A DNA stretch of 64,000 nt from Xenopus tropicalis (Eukaryota > Chordata > Amphibia > Anura > Pipidae), in contig NC_030683.2 of NCBI RefSeq assembly GCF_000004195.4, positions 52,651,358-52,715,357 of the forward strand, in the 5' to 3' direction. Shown here piece by piece: positions 1 to 35,803 of the stretch (position 1 is the stretch's first letter; every line of letters starts with the position of its first letter). Made by a program: the position numbers and the translations under genes. The notes under the pieces were generated by a model. That model was not told where the DNA came from. It worked only from the letters and a program-made list of their open reading frames with translations, and did not search any database.

Positions 1-800
1 CTTTGATGTTGCTACAAGTGGCCTTGTCTATGGAATTGGCAAACCAGCAGTTGTTCCTCTCACCCCGTACCTCATTTATTAAGTGGGGACATATTTATCT
101 GCAACTGGTTCCTGGGGTCCCCATTTACAACCTTTATTTGCTTGTGAGATTTACTGAAGGTGGGGTCCCTTAATAGGACAGTGCCAAAATTATCACATAA
201 GATCAGGTAGATCCAGTTCAGGATGCACCCTCTCCCGCTAAGTGGAAATCTTCTTTTTCATCTGGGGTTACCCCAACATCCTCAACTGGCAAAAAAGTCT
301 CTGAAGTCTTATAACACACTGGGGGTATGGACAGTGGAGGCACCTCTTCATCCTCTGGCCCTTGTTTGGAACATATTGGAGGAATGGACAATGCGGGCAC
401 ACCTCCTTTCTCTAGCCTTTTTACTTCTCCCAAAAGATAGAAAAATCACATCCCAATATAACATTTTGCATTAAATTCTTTACCACTCCCACAAGCAGTT
501 TCAAAGGAGAGTATAGTTGTGAGATTAACATCCCCATGAATGCAAATAACTTCCATCTGATAGGACTGTAACTGTCTACCAGGATGGCATGAATAAGAGT
601 CATCAGACTTCCACAGTTTAGTAGGGCAGACACTTCATGTCCTTCCACTTTAATTGTACACATTTATTGCTCCAATTCTGCATCAGGTTGGGCAAGGCAC
701 ACAGTTTTAGCAAATAGGGACAGATGTTGTTGTGATGTGCTGCAGTCCATTGGTTCCTGGGTAAGTAGGCAGCTGGCTGGCTGCCATTTACACTCCGCAT
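1..800 (-). pseudogene. decayed LTR-retrotransposon pol (retropepsin) fragment
   Basis: The minus-strand reading around 663-421 shows an aspartic-protease-like pattern, VEGHEVSALLNCGS followed by VGVV...VILGCDFSIFW. This resembles the start of Ty3/Gypsy-type pol. The expected catalytic Asp of the LLDxGS motif reads Asn. The reading is broken into short pieces and no reverse transcriptase was recognised. The remainder of 1-1,945 shows no gene. This is a dead remnant; its exact family is unknown. Confidence 0.5.
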
Positions 801-1945
801 GTTTGATTTGTGTTTAAAACCACCTCCTAGGCTGTATTTTCATTCTTTACGTACTCCTTCATTTACTGCATCCTGAATTGTCACTTGTATTCCTATATTA
901 ACAACAAGCTCCTTGTGCATGGCTTTGCACTATAAGTCAGAACAGGAATAGTTAACTTTGTCAAAAGCTTCTAGTACTGTTCTAGTTCTAGTACTGCACA
1001 TCATTTAGCTTAATATACAGCTTAATATGCAGCAAAATTTGTAATGAATAGGCAAACCTGTTTAGAAATGGTTGTTTGTTATAAAGCAGGCATCACATTT
1101 GCACATCTGTGGCTTTGACCCTTTTAATATTTAATATAAAATATTGCATTTACTTATTCAAGTTTTAAATTCCGAACTGGTTACAAACCTTTACTTTGCT
1201 TTATGCTACTATGTTATCACAGTATGTACAACTTTCCTACTGCTATGACTCACTAAGGTTCATTTACTAACATTGTAGACATTCCCTGCAGTGCAATAAC
1301 TGTTAGTATTCAATAAGCAGTTGAATGAGATCAGCCTAATGCAGTAAGGAGAATGAAAGTAAATGCATCAAGGTGAAGGAGAACCATACTTGACATTTCA
1401 TAAGACTTAATTCTATTTTAAAGGACCATTAGTAAATGAAAATTCCCTATATGCTGATGTTCACTGCAAAACATTTACATAATTTCTAGAAAGCAAGATA
1501 TTTTTATTGCTATTAGTTTCCTCTTCTTGTTTTAATTGAATTTAAAAATACCTTTAGTTTTTTTTAATTTCTACAGCCCCCTGATCCATATTGTGCAAAT
1601 GTATTAATTGGATCTTCACTGAAAGCATTAGCGTGGGTGGGACTTTTTAGAAGGCAGACAAAAGATGACTCCTAACACCAAAACTGATAGCAAGCAGTAT
1701 AATAAAAGAAAGAATTTCTGCTTCAAAGATATCATGCACAGGGCAGAATTAACTGATATGTCCATAACAAATTATTTACACTTTTGGTGTTACTGCTACT
1801 TTAGGTAAAAAATATATATTTTTGCCAGGGCAGCATATTATAAGAAGGTATTTTTCAATGTATCAGTTTATATTTATAAAACAACAATATCAGGTTTCAT
1901 TAATGTTTGTACGTTTCTGTTTTTGTCCTCGTCATTTCTTGTTAG

Positions 1946-26068
<24,123 letters not shown>

Positions 26069-26400
26069 ATGCTTTATTTTGCTATGCAAAAATATAGGAT
26101 AGTCAAAGTATTTTCTTTAATTATATTTTTGTGACTGTTATCTTTGCTTATTTTTGGAATAATGTGCAGATGACGGATTTTAGGAAAACTCGAGGAACGA
26201 GCCAGTTAGTAAATAAATCAACATCAGGCCCACTTGTTTATTTTATATAACACATATTTCATTTTTTTGTACATTTAAAAAAACAGAAAAAATCATACTG
26301 CATTTATTTGAGTTTCACCGTAATTAGTGGCATTAAACTTTGCTGCAGTGCCTGAAACTCCAACGCCCTCTATTGAAATTTTTTGAAGATTAATTAGACT

Positions 26401-26406
26401 AATAAA
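26401..26406 (+). promoter_or_regulatory. candidate chat polyadenylation signal
   Basis: An AATAAA hexamer 333 bp past the chat stop codon. There is another AATAAA inside 26208-26216. Either could end a short 3' UTR; which one is used cannot be told from sequence alone. Confidence 0.35.
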
Positions 26407-26630
26407 ATTAAAGCAATATCATAACAGATGCGTGTGATCTCAGCATGGGGTTGATTTTAGAAATTACAATAATTTAACTAATCATGAAAATATGAAAATA
26501 TGCCCTCTTAGAAAAATGACAAATAAATACCCTAAATGCATTTACATATATTATTTGCTCCACCTGCACTTTTCAAAAATTGGCATTATAGCTTTTTCTG
26601 CTGGGCATTTTGGGAGTAGTTTATAAAAAT

Positions 26631-26930
26631 TAGGGATGCACCGAATGCAGGATCCGGTTTGGGCAAAATTCTGCCTTTTTCCGCAGGATTCAGATTCGGT
26701 CAAATCCATGTGATGGGGCGAACCGAATCCAAATCCTTAAAATGACATGACTTTTTGTCACATAAACACGAAAACTGAAAATGTTTTGCACCTAGTCCTC
26801 TTTAACCCTTCAATGACCTTATTTGCATATGCAAATTAGGATTTGGAATCGGTTTGGAATTTGCCCAAATTTCTTAATAGGGATTAGGGGTTTGGCCAAA
26901 TTTCAAAATAGTGGATTCGGTATATCCCTA
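26631..26930. repeat. hAT-type MITE with perfect 8-bp target duplication
   Basis: A 300-bp element. The left end is TAGGGATGCACCGAAT and the right end ATTCGGTATATCCCTA. It is flanked on both sides by ATAAAAAT (26623-26630 and 26931-26938), the 8-bp duplication expected of hAT transposition. Non-autonomous; no coding content. Confidence 0.85.
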
Positions 26931-28594
26931 ATAAAAATGTATTTTCTATGAACACAATAGACAAGTTAGCCAACAAATAAATACGGCCTAAACACAGAAG
27001 CGATGATAATGCAATAATAACCAAGTCCTCTGCCTAAGAGTAACTGCACATGGGGCATTTTGTAACCTAAATAAAATCACCTTTAGTGCAGGTTCCAAAA
27101 CACCCTAGAGCTCTGTCTGGAAGCACTTTTCCCTTCAGCGAGGTGCTCCTTTGTGATGAAGTACACATGTAGTTGCATCCATTCTGATAAATTTGATGTA
27201 ACTGCTGTATGCACATCACAACTGCGTCAAGAGAATCGTCAGTTTGCATCTGCAATTACACCAGAATTCAGGGGCAAATGGTGCATTGTGGGAAAAAACA
27301 CACCAATTGCACTTGAAATTGCATAGCAATTAATCATTTTCATTAGTGGTACTAAGTGTTACTAAGAAATGTATATTGAAATATCATTAGCGTTATTTTC
27401 TTCTATTCAGTTTATATACACTTTATAACATATTGGGTAATATGGATAGAAGAAAAATAGCAAAGAATGACCTTTGCCCGAAACCCAAGGTGCTGCAGAC
27501 ACTGTTCATTAGAGGATATAGTACAGCCGATAATGATTAACACAACTGCCTAGATGTGTATACATAAATTTCATTTGCTGTTTTACAGTGACCTTCTTGT
27601 GATCAACACAGTAGCACAGAAATGCCCCAGACTCCACTTGGCTAATACTCTCATGGGCATTGCAGCAATTAATACATTTTATACTAGGATGGTAAAGTGG
27701 AAGGCGTAGTACAGAGGCTAAATATTGATGACTACAAGGTCTTATCATAAATTACATTCCTTGCTCCTTTAAAAGTCCATGTGGCAATATAAATCTGTAT
27801 ATAAATATATATATTAAAGAAACGAAGGGTTAATTTTCCTCAAATGTATACCCAAATCAAAATATGTTGAAAAAATGAGCCAAAATGTAATTATTATATT
27901 ATGTAAATATATGTTGTACTTTCACATTTTAAGGTCCTAAATGAAACGAACCATGTAGTAATTACTTTATAATAAGCAATACCTTTAAAAAAATCTCTTC
28001 TCTAAAATCAAATTAGAGCAAATTCTATGAGCAAATGTCTTATGTAACAGCAAATAGGGTCTGACTTCCACATTACTACAGAAGCCCAAACATGTCTTGT
28101 AAATGAATTTTCTTTGTCTTATACAATTTCAAATTTGCCTTGAAAATCATATTATACATTTAACTGATTTTAAATTCTATTAGCAGCATATCTTTAAATA
28201 GGCACTAGCACAGAATGCCTAGCATCCAAATTGGATAATCTGCAGCCATTGTATTCACTTTGTATCATAATCCATCAAAGTCTCAATTTGTGACAGACTT
28301 TTCGCTCCATAATATACTGATACCTAAATTAAAAGAAAAAATAAACTGGCCAACATGCCATCTAATTTTTACAGATGCCTGTTTGATTTGTTTCTGATTC
28401 GGCTTAACAAGCCCCACCATACCTACTGCTGCGTAATTAAATCTGTGGAAGATAAGCCAAAAATCGTATTGACAAACTTTTGCTGAAGCAGTAATACATT
28501 TAAACATGTTTCTTAGAGCAGCAGAAAGAGAACTTTTGCAATTTGATTTTAGAGTTTCTGAGATCTCTTTATTAACAGTAGACAGCTGACATCA

Positions 28595-28707
28595 GGCTTT
28601 TAGCTCAGCAGCTGTTAGGTGTTAGAGGCCCTAACAATCTATGTTCTTCCTGTAGTCAATTAACCCTAGGGTTTCTACTTTCAGAGATAGCTGTTGAGCT
28701 AAGAGCC
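28595..28707. repeat. inverted repeat, 19-bp arms
   Basis: GGCTTTTAGCTCAGCAGCT (28595-28613) faces AGCTGTTGAGCTAAGAGCC (28689-28707), two mismatches over 19 pairs and a ~75-nt loop. Probably a small MITE remnant. Confidence 0.55.
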
Positions 28708-29796
28708 AGAAACTACTAACACAGAAAATGAATGTAAATTGCAATAGTGCTCAAAGAATCACTTTTAGAAAGTTTAAACCCCCTTCATAAACAGAAGCCA
28801 GATTTATACTGATTAAATAGCGCTGACTATTAAGACAATAGAGCAGAAGTTATTATGTCTGCTCTTCTCCAGCCAAGAATCCAGTTCCCACCATGCACTG
28901 AATGCTTCTTCACAGATCAACTGGCTTCTGCTACATTGTTTCCATAGCCAGAACCAACAAAGGACAAATAGATATTGTTTTCATTGTTAGTTACAAATAC
29001 AGTATATGTACATGCAAAATAGTCACAACCAGCTGTGCAGAAGATAGCATACTGCTTTCAATAACAAATTTACAATGAACTTTATAAATACCAAAAACAC
29101 TGAACATTTGTAATGAATGTATACTGTAAACTTGCTTTGAATTATATTTTGTTAAAATAAGAAACATTTTACAATTCCTTTAATTATCTGTTTTCTACTT
29201 AGAATCTGTGTTACTTCTGTCAAAATCTGTTCCATCTCACAGATTGGGTAATTATTTATACGTGTTTTCAACATGAAAATACAGTCTGTAGTGCCATAAA
29301 ATATTGTTGTTGTGTTGTAACTGTTGAAAGTACTATGCATAAGAAATAATATAAATGTATAGATATTAATATATTGATATGAACAGTACAAAAAATCATA
29401 ATTGATGTTATTTATTTTCTCTATGCAGAGATCATACAGCATATTTTAAAATATATTATGAAGATGTATATTATTCTAAAAGAAATGTGACTGATGTATT
29501 ATGCACTGTAAAGTCAATAAGCACCATGATGGAGTCATGTTAGCTGTGCAAGTGTTTTGTGCCAAAAAAGCTGCCAAGTTACTGTCACATTCGCCCCTCA
29601 AGCCTGCTCACCTACAGTATGGCAGAATATTTAACATGGGAATAAAGGACCATGAACAACAGTTTTGATGTTGCAACATACTATACCACTGTAGGAGGAA
29701 GACAATTACATGTCCATACCTAGGGTACTTGGTGATGCCAGATTTTTTTTCTAAAGAAATTCCTTAGGTGATTTCAGAAATGTTGCAAAAACTGAA

Positions 29797-29846
29797 GGGC
29801 ACTTCAGGAATATTTATTTTTATATGTATAAAATCCTGAAGTGCCC
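29797..29846. repeat. short perfect stem-loop
   Basis: GGGCACTTCAGGA (29797-29809) pairs perfectly with TCCTGAAGTGCCC (29834-29846) around a 24-nt AT-rich loop. No evidence that it is transcribed. Confidence 0.5.
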
Positions 29847-31893
29847 TGTACTTCTGCAAGACCAGTGAGTACCTGGCAATTTGATTGCATGAGTTGATTG
29901 CTGTATTACTTCAATAATCTAAGATACTGCTTGGAGCTCAAGCTGTTATGTGTTGTACCTGTTAAAGCATGATTGCTTATTAAACTATTCAAGGGTTTAC
30001 TTCTGGTTCTTCACAATTTCAATAAACACAAATATTCTAAGAAATGCCAAAAAAACAGAAGTAATGGCCGACCAGAGCATTTAAAATTTTTGAATGACAT
30101 GTACTTCCATTTTAATAGTTTTTATTTTTATAAACTAATCATTTCATCTCTTATGTATTTGTCTTTTACATTGCCATTTCTATCAAATATTATTGTATAT
30201 ATATATATTGTTATGTTTGAAAGATAAAATAAAGGTGCGCTTCAAAGTATGTTTTGAGAGTTGTGTTCCTTTTCTATGTGGTTGCTTTATAGCCAGTGTG
30301 CTCCTTGTACCCTTGAGTCTTTTATGGTCTATTGATTCTGCTGGGTAACCAGTAACCTGTTCTGAATTAGGTTGAACCCAAGTCTCTCCTTTTTAGCAGT
30401 TACCACACCATCTAACTCAGAAAAAGGCCCTTGCAAGAAGAGAATTGTCAAATTAACCTTAAAGAGTAATACTTTTCTAAGCCTATAAATCATTATAAGG
30501 GCATTGTGTAAAATAGGTTAACAACTGTGTTTCGCTTGCTAGAAAGTCTTCCTAGAAATTCTTATAGTAAATAACTTTGTATGTGAATGCCACTTCCCTA
30601 CTCTTACAGTAAAAAAACCCTTCTTTATTGGATAGCCTCCTACTGCATACTCCAGCAAAGAAATAAACAGTTTATTAGGCTAATTGTGTACTGAATTTTA
30701 ATATTCCTGTTCACAATTATTATATTAATCCTTTACAAGTGCCACTCCTTTTTCAAAAAGCTTTTTTCTAAAAAAAAAAAAAAAAGGCCCATCACATTGT
30801 ACAAGTGTGCTCTATGATCCTCTATGTACAGTAGGCCTATTTAACTACTGCATTATTTCTAGTGTTTATCCTTGAACAGGTAAATAGCACTTTAAGGGAT
30901 GGGTACCTGGTGTGCATGCAGAAGTGTCTAACTGGCCACTGGATCACAACAATAGGAAAACAGACATTTTAAATATTAAGCCTTATGTAGCTATTTAAAA
31001 GAAAAGGAAAGATTACAACTAAGTAAGCTTTATCAGAAATGTCTATGTAAATACAGCCATAAACACTCACAGTATTAATGAGCCCTCTGTGAAAAGAAAC
31101 ACAACATTTCTTTCCTTCTATTCTGTACACATGGATTATGATATGAGACTTCCTTCTCTCAGCTCAGACCTTTCAGGACATGGCATGAGCCTGGGCAGCT
31201 TCCTCCTCCCTCCCTTCTCCCTCCTCCCCTCCTTCTCCCTTCTCCCTCCTCCCCCTTCTTTCTGTAATCTGAGCCCCCAAGAGACTAGGCAACATAAGAG
31301 AAGCAACCAGGGAAGTGAGGTCAGACCAAGCTAAAATGGCAGCTGCTTAAAGGAGAACTAAACCCTAAAGATGAATATGGCAGGAAATGCCATATTTTAT
31401 ATACTAAACTGATTGTACTAGCTTAAAGTTTTAGCATCTCTATAGAAGTAATGATATAGGTCTTTATTGTTGTCAAAGGAGCTTCCCATCTTGGATTCTG
31501 TTAGAACATGCTCAGTGAGCCCTGTGCAGCTGTTGAGAAGCTGATCTTAAGGGTAGTCCCAAATTATCAATCAAAAATGAGGCTGGCCTATGAAGCTGAT
31601 GCTACAGGGCTGATATATTAAATAATGACGCTAATGGCACTGGCACTTTTACTATGAGGTATATGTATGAACATGGACAGTGGGATTGCAGAAGATGGAT
31701 TTTGCCAAACAAATTAATGTAGTTGCACACAGACGTTCACCTTTTAGGTTGATGTCTTTTGATATTAGTAATGCTGTTTCAATATTTCCATGTGTGGAGC
31801 TAATGTGAGATTTATATGTTGGTGGTGCTCTATTTGGTATCTCCACCTCTTGTGGAAATAGTATATGCATATTTTACAATATTTCCAATGATA

Positions 31894-32212
31894 CAGGTAT
31901 GGGATCCATTATGCGGAAACCCATTATCAAGAAAGTTCCAAACTACAGAATGGCCATCTCCCATAGACTCCATTATAAGCAAATAATTAGTTATGAATTA
32001 ATAATTTATTTATTAATTAATAATTAATTAATTAATTAATTAATTATTAATTCTTGATAATGATTCTTGGAGGCAAAACAGTCCTATTGAGTTTATTAAT
32101 TATTTAAATGATTTTTTAGCAGAGTTAAGGTATGGAGATCCAAATTACAGAAAGATCCCTTATCCGGAAAACCCCAGGTCCTGAGCATTCTGGATAATAG
32201 GTCCCATACCTG
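31894..32212. repeat. CAGGTATGGGA MITE copy with TA duplication
   Basis: A 319-bp copy flanked by TA. Left CAGGTATGGGATCCATTATG, right GATAATAGGTCCCATACCTG. The centre has an expanded TTAA/TTAATTAATT tract around 32,010-32,050. Confidence 0.8.
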
Positions 32213-32304
32213 TACTACTAGTATTTAAAGGAAAGTTTTGCAGAAAAACCTTTTCCCACATTATGTAACCATCCAGTGAACAAGTGTAATACATATATTA
32301 AACA

Positions 32305-32560
32305 TAAGGTATAGAACCTGTTATCCAGAATGCCTGGGACTAGGGGTTTTCCAGATAAGAGGTCTTTCCATAATTTGAATCTCTATGCCTTATGTCTACT
32401 AAAAAATAATTTAAATATTATTTAAACCTAATGAGATTGGTCTGCAACCAATAAGGATTCATTATATCTTAGTTGTGATCAAGCAAAAGGTACAGTTATA
32501 TTAACAGAGAAAAAGGTTTTTTTTTTTAAAATGTAATTATTTGATTAAAAGGAGTCTATG
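32305..32560. repeat. decayed CAGGTATGGGA MITE copy, opposite orientation
   Basis: Left part is aggtatagaacctgttatcc, with the interior catgccttatgtctactaaa-like segment and ggagtctatggaag. The right terminus is lost. Confidence 0.6.
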
Positions 32561-32869
32561 GAAGAAAACCTGCAGGGTATCAGAAGGATTAACGAGGGAC
32601 TGTTAGTCGATTTCCAGGCAGAGATTGGTTCAGGCAAAAAAGAGTGAAGTCAGGTTCAGGCAAAGGGTCAAAATCCAGAATAACAGCCCAAGAAAGTAAT
32701 TTAGAGCACACCTAGGTAGCTGCAAGTAAAGTCCTATATTCGAGCATTGAGCCTGGGGTCCCTTGCGTCAGTTTATTTTGATTTGTCGCACCAGACATGA
32801 CGCAATAACTTCATACGCTTGCATGTTGACATTACTGGGATGGCACCATGTCCCATGTGGAATACCAAG

Positions 32870-33375
32870 TCACTGAATGATTGCATGATTTTGGAAGCCT
32901 CCCATAGGACTCAATGGCACTCTGCAGCTCCAACCTGGCCCAAGGAAAGTCACCCATAGGGCTCAATGGCACTCTGCAGCTCCAACCTGGCCCAAGGAAA
33001 GTCTCCCATAGGGCTCAATGGCACTCTGCAGCTCCAACCTGGCCCAAGGAAAGTCTCCCATAGGGCTCAATGGCACTCTGCAGCTCCAACCTGGCCCAAG
33101 GAAAGTCTCCCATAGGAATCAATGGCACTCTGCAGCTCCAACCTGGCCCAAGGAAAGTCACGATACTGAAGCTTGAATGAATCCGAAACTTTCGTACTTG
33201 GTGCAACGGCTACGAAAAAGTCGCAACAATTCGCGCAAGTCGTAACACTATGAAAAAGTCGTAACGGCTATGAAAAAGTCGCAACAATTTACGGAAAAAA
33301 CGCAAAATACCGATCATTGCGATAAAAACGCATTCGGACGCTTTTCGGACGTTCATGGATTAGTAAATGTGCCCC
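32870..33375. repeat. MITE relative carrying five 52-bp tandem repeats
   Basis: The right end (TTAGTAAATGTGCCCC) and the 'cgaaaaagtcgcaacaat' interior match the 23.5-kb element in reverse orientation. Inside, a 52-bp unit (core CTGCAGCTCCAACCTGGCCC) is repeated five times with starts at 32901, 32953, 33005, 33057 and 33109. The left terminus was not found. A small minus-strand reading frame through it is a repeat artefact. Confidence 0.8.
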
Positions 33376-33496
33376 AAAATGTATTACGGTAGATTCCTCT
33401 CCCCTGCATGCTGTCTCAGGGTAGCTCTATTAAAACAAGCCTTTTTGGCTTTGGTGAACAGTGTTTTATTCCATCTTATCAGGTATACGTTACAGG

Positions 33497-33744
33497 CAGT
33501 GTCAGACTGGATACCAGGATACCAGGAAAACTCCCGGTGGGCCCAGGTGTCACTGGGCCCTCATGCTTCTAACTATTTGGCCAATTGCATGGTCATTTCT
33601 GTATGGGAAAAAGGGATAGAAGGATAGAGAAAAGAGACCTGGATAATAAAAAGGTTGAGTGAGGAGAGGAGGAATAATAGTTTAGAAAGTGGGCCTATGG
33701 TTCAAGGTTTTCTGTTGGGCCCCTGGCATCTCAGTCCGACACTG
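33497..33744. repeat. hAT non-autonomous element with perfect 8-bp duplication
   Basis: A 248-bp element with ends CAGTGTCAGACTGG and CAGTCCGACACTG. Flanked by GTTACAGG at 33489-33496 and 33745-33752. Related in its termini to the 40.2-kb element. Confidence 0.88.
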
Positions 33745-34518
33745 GTTACAGGGATGTATTTTAGATTTATTTGCCAGTGCTCTTTATAAGCCTGGACATT
33801 ATGACTCCAAACTATTATGCTTTCCTACTAATAATTATTCTTTTCCTTGGGAATATTATACTCTTAGCTGTAATTATCCTATTAAATGCTGTCTTAGTTG
33901 CATATTTATCAGGCAGTCTGAGTACTTAAACATGTTCTGCTTTCTCTCAGTATAATTATTGTGTTATGTGTAAGCACTACAATGAATTACACTGGACATT
34001 CTAACAGACCTAGACAGCATATCTGGACTACATTATATTTTTAATAAGCAAGTCTGTTTAAAAAAATGAAAATGTGGTGATTAAAGCCCCCTGAAAGAAC
34101 CCTTGTGCCATTACTCTTAGCTTTCCAACAGATATTGTGCCAACAGTGGAATATGCCCAGTGTTAAAACTGCTGTCTTAGGTTTAGCCTCTATGGTAAAA
34201 ATACACCCAAAGGAATACGGTATTGTGGAACTGCATACCTCCCAACATTTGAAAAATGAAAAGAGGGACAAAAAGATTTGGTGGCAATTTTTTGCCAACG
34301 CCCACTTTTGTGGCCACGCCCCAATTACGACACCCCATCCATTTTTTTTTTCAAAAAATTCTCCTTTTATATAGTAGAAATGGCAGGATCAGACGCAAAT
34401 GTGCTATACCCTCATACTGTACTACCTAAGGAAAACAATATAGCAACTCCTACATATAAAATACAAATATAGAGAGAAGGCAGTGAGTTATTAGTGAGTT
34501 ATAACTATCTACCAGTTT

Positions 34519-35530
34519 GCCCCCCATACACAGTGCCCCCAATTGAGACAGTGCCCCCCATACACAGTGCCCCCAATTGAGACAGTCCCACCCCATACAC
34601 AGTGCCCCCAATTGAGACAGTCCCACCCCATACACAGTGCCCCCAATTGAGACAGTGCCCCCCCATACACAGTACCCCCAATTGAGACAGTGCCCCCCAT
34701 ACACAGTGCCCCCAATTGAGACAGTCCCACCCCATACACAGTGCCCCCAATTGAGACTGTGCCCCCCCCATACACAGTACCCCCAATTGAGACAGTGCCC
34801 CCCATACACAGTGCCCCCAATTGACACAGTCCCACCCCATACACAGTGCCCCCAATTGACACAGTCCCACCCCATACACAGTGCCCCCAATTGACACAGT
34901 CCCACCCCATACACAGTGCCCCCAATAGAGACAGCCCCCCCATACACAGTGCCCCCAATAGAGACAGCCCCCCCATACACAGTGCCCCCAATAGAGACAT
35001 CCCCCCATACACAGTGCCCCCAATAGAGACAGCCCCCCATACACAGTGCCCCCAATAGAGACAGCCCTCCCATACACAGTGCCCCCAATAGAGACAGCCC
35101 CCCATACACAGTGCCCCCAATAGAGACAGCCCCCCCATACACAGTGCCCCCAATAGAGACAGCCCCCCCATACACAGTGCCCCCAATAGAGACAGCCCCC
35201 CCATACACAGTGCCCCCAATAGAGACAGCCCCCCCCATACACAGTGCCCCAATAGAGACAGCCCCCCCATACACAGTGCCCCCAATAGAGACAGCCCCCC
35301 CATACACAGTGCCCCCAATACAGACAGCCCCCCCATACACAGTGCCCCCAATACAGACAGCCCCCCATACACAGTGCCCCCAATACAGACAGCCCCCCCA
35401 TACGCAGTGCCCCCAATACAGACAGCCCCCCCATACACAGTGCCCCCAATACAGACAGCCCTCCCATACACAGTGCCCCCAATACAGACAGCCCCCCCCC
35501 CCATACACAGTGCCCCCAATACAGACAGTG
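34519..35530. repeat. minisatellite, ~32-35-bp unit, about 30 copies
   Basis: Unit of the form CATACACAGTGCCCCCAAT + (T/A)GAGACAG + C-rich spacer. The variants are ordered in blocks: AATTGAGACAG on the left, AATTGACACAG near 34,850, AATAGAGACAG at ~34,920-35,290 and AATACAGACAG at ~35,300-35,530. The unit lacks stop codons on the minus strand and drifts in phase, so long overlapping reading frames (up to 429 codons) appear in all minus frames. They show no gene-like feature. Confidence 0.93.
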
Positions 35531-35722
35531 CTCCCTTCTTCTTCGTCCCCAGCGGCTCCTCAGTGTATGCAGCTCCTTCTCCGGTGGTCCCTGGCCCTTT
35601 TAAAAGGTTGCGCCCGTGCGTAATGACGTCACCCGTGCGTAAGGGCGCAACCTTATAAAAGGGCCAGGGACCGCCGGAGAAGGAGCCGCATACACTGAGG
35701 AGCCGCTGGGGAAGAAGGAGCG
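35529..35722. repeat. long inverted repeat with TGACGTCA at its centre
   Basis: Two ~80-bp arms (AGCGGCTCCTCAGTGTATGC ... GGTTGCGCCC against GGGCGCAACC ... GCATACACTGAGGAGCCGCT) surround a short spacer containing the palindrome TGACGTCA at 35624-35631. Part of the 34.2-35.9 kb element. Confidence 0.85.
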
Positions 35723-35752
35723 CCGACGCATCGCGCTGTCCCGGGTAAGTCA

Positions 35753-35803
35753 ATGAATGTTCCGCATTTCCGTAATTTATTACGGAAATGCGGGACATTC
35801 ATG
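35753..35803. repeat. hairpin, ~22-bp arms
   Basis: ATGAATGTTCCGCATTTCCG then TAAT TT ATTA and the complementary CGGAAATGCGGGACATTCAT, with one G:C change. It sits between CTGTCCCGG and CCGGGACAG, which pair around it, giving a nested foldback. Confidence 0.8.

Larger units (their letters stand above)
26069..34225. other. intergenic region between chat and the transposon cluster
   Basis: No gene recognised. Contains the hAT MITE at 26.6 kb, MITEs at 31.9 and 32.3 kb, the 52-bp tandem repeat at 32.9 kb and a hAT element at 33.5 kb. 27.4-30.25 kb is AT-rich and comparatively free of recognised repeats. A canonical AATAAA at 30228-30233 is followed by a GT-rich stretch and may mark a distal polyadenylation site. 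Confidence 0.6.

Noticed and set aside
1..1945. slc18a3 (vesicular acetylcholine transporter), expected beside chat
   Set aside because: No transporter-like reading frame in either strand of this stretch. It must lie outside the window if present.
31089..31334. 81-codon frame with a Leu/Pro/Ser-rich run
   Set aside because: Comes from a CTCCCTTCTCCCTCC polypyrimidine tract around 31,200-31,260; low complexity, no homology recognised.
34519..35530. CRISPR-like array
   Set aside because: Units are contiguous with no unique spacers, the context is vertebrate, and no cas genes are present. It is a minisatellite.
34450..35798. Three overlapping minus-strand reading frames of 325-429 codons rich in 'GGTVYGG' or 'LGALCMGG'
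   Set aside because: They are the three frames of the minisatellite, whose unit has no stop on that strand and is not a multiple of three. No domain, no codon bias, no splice structure.
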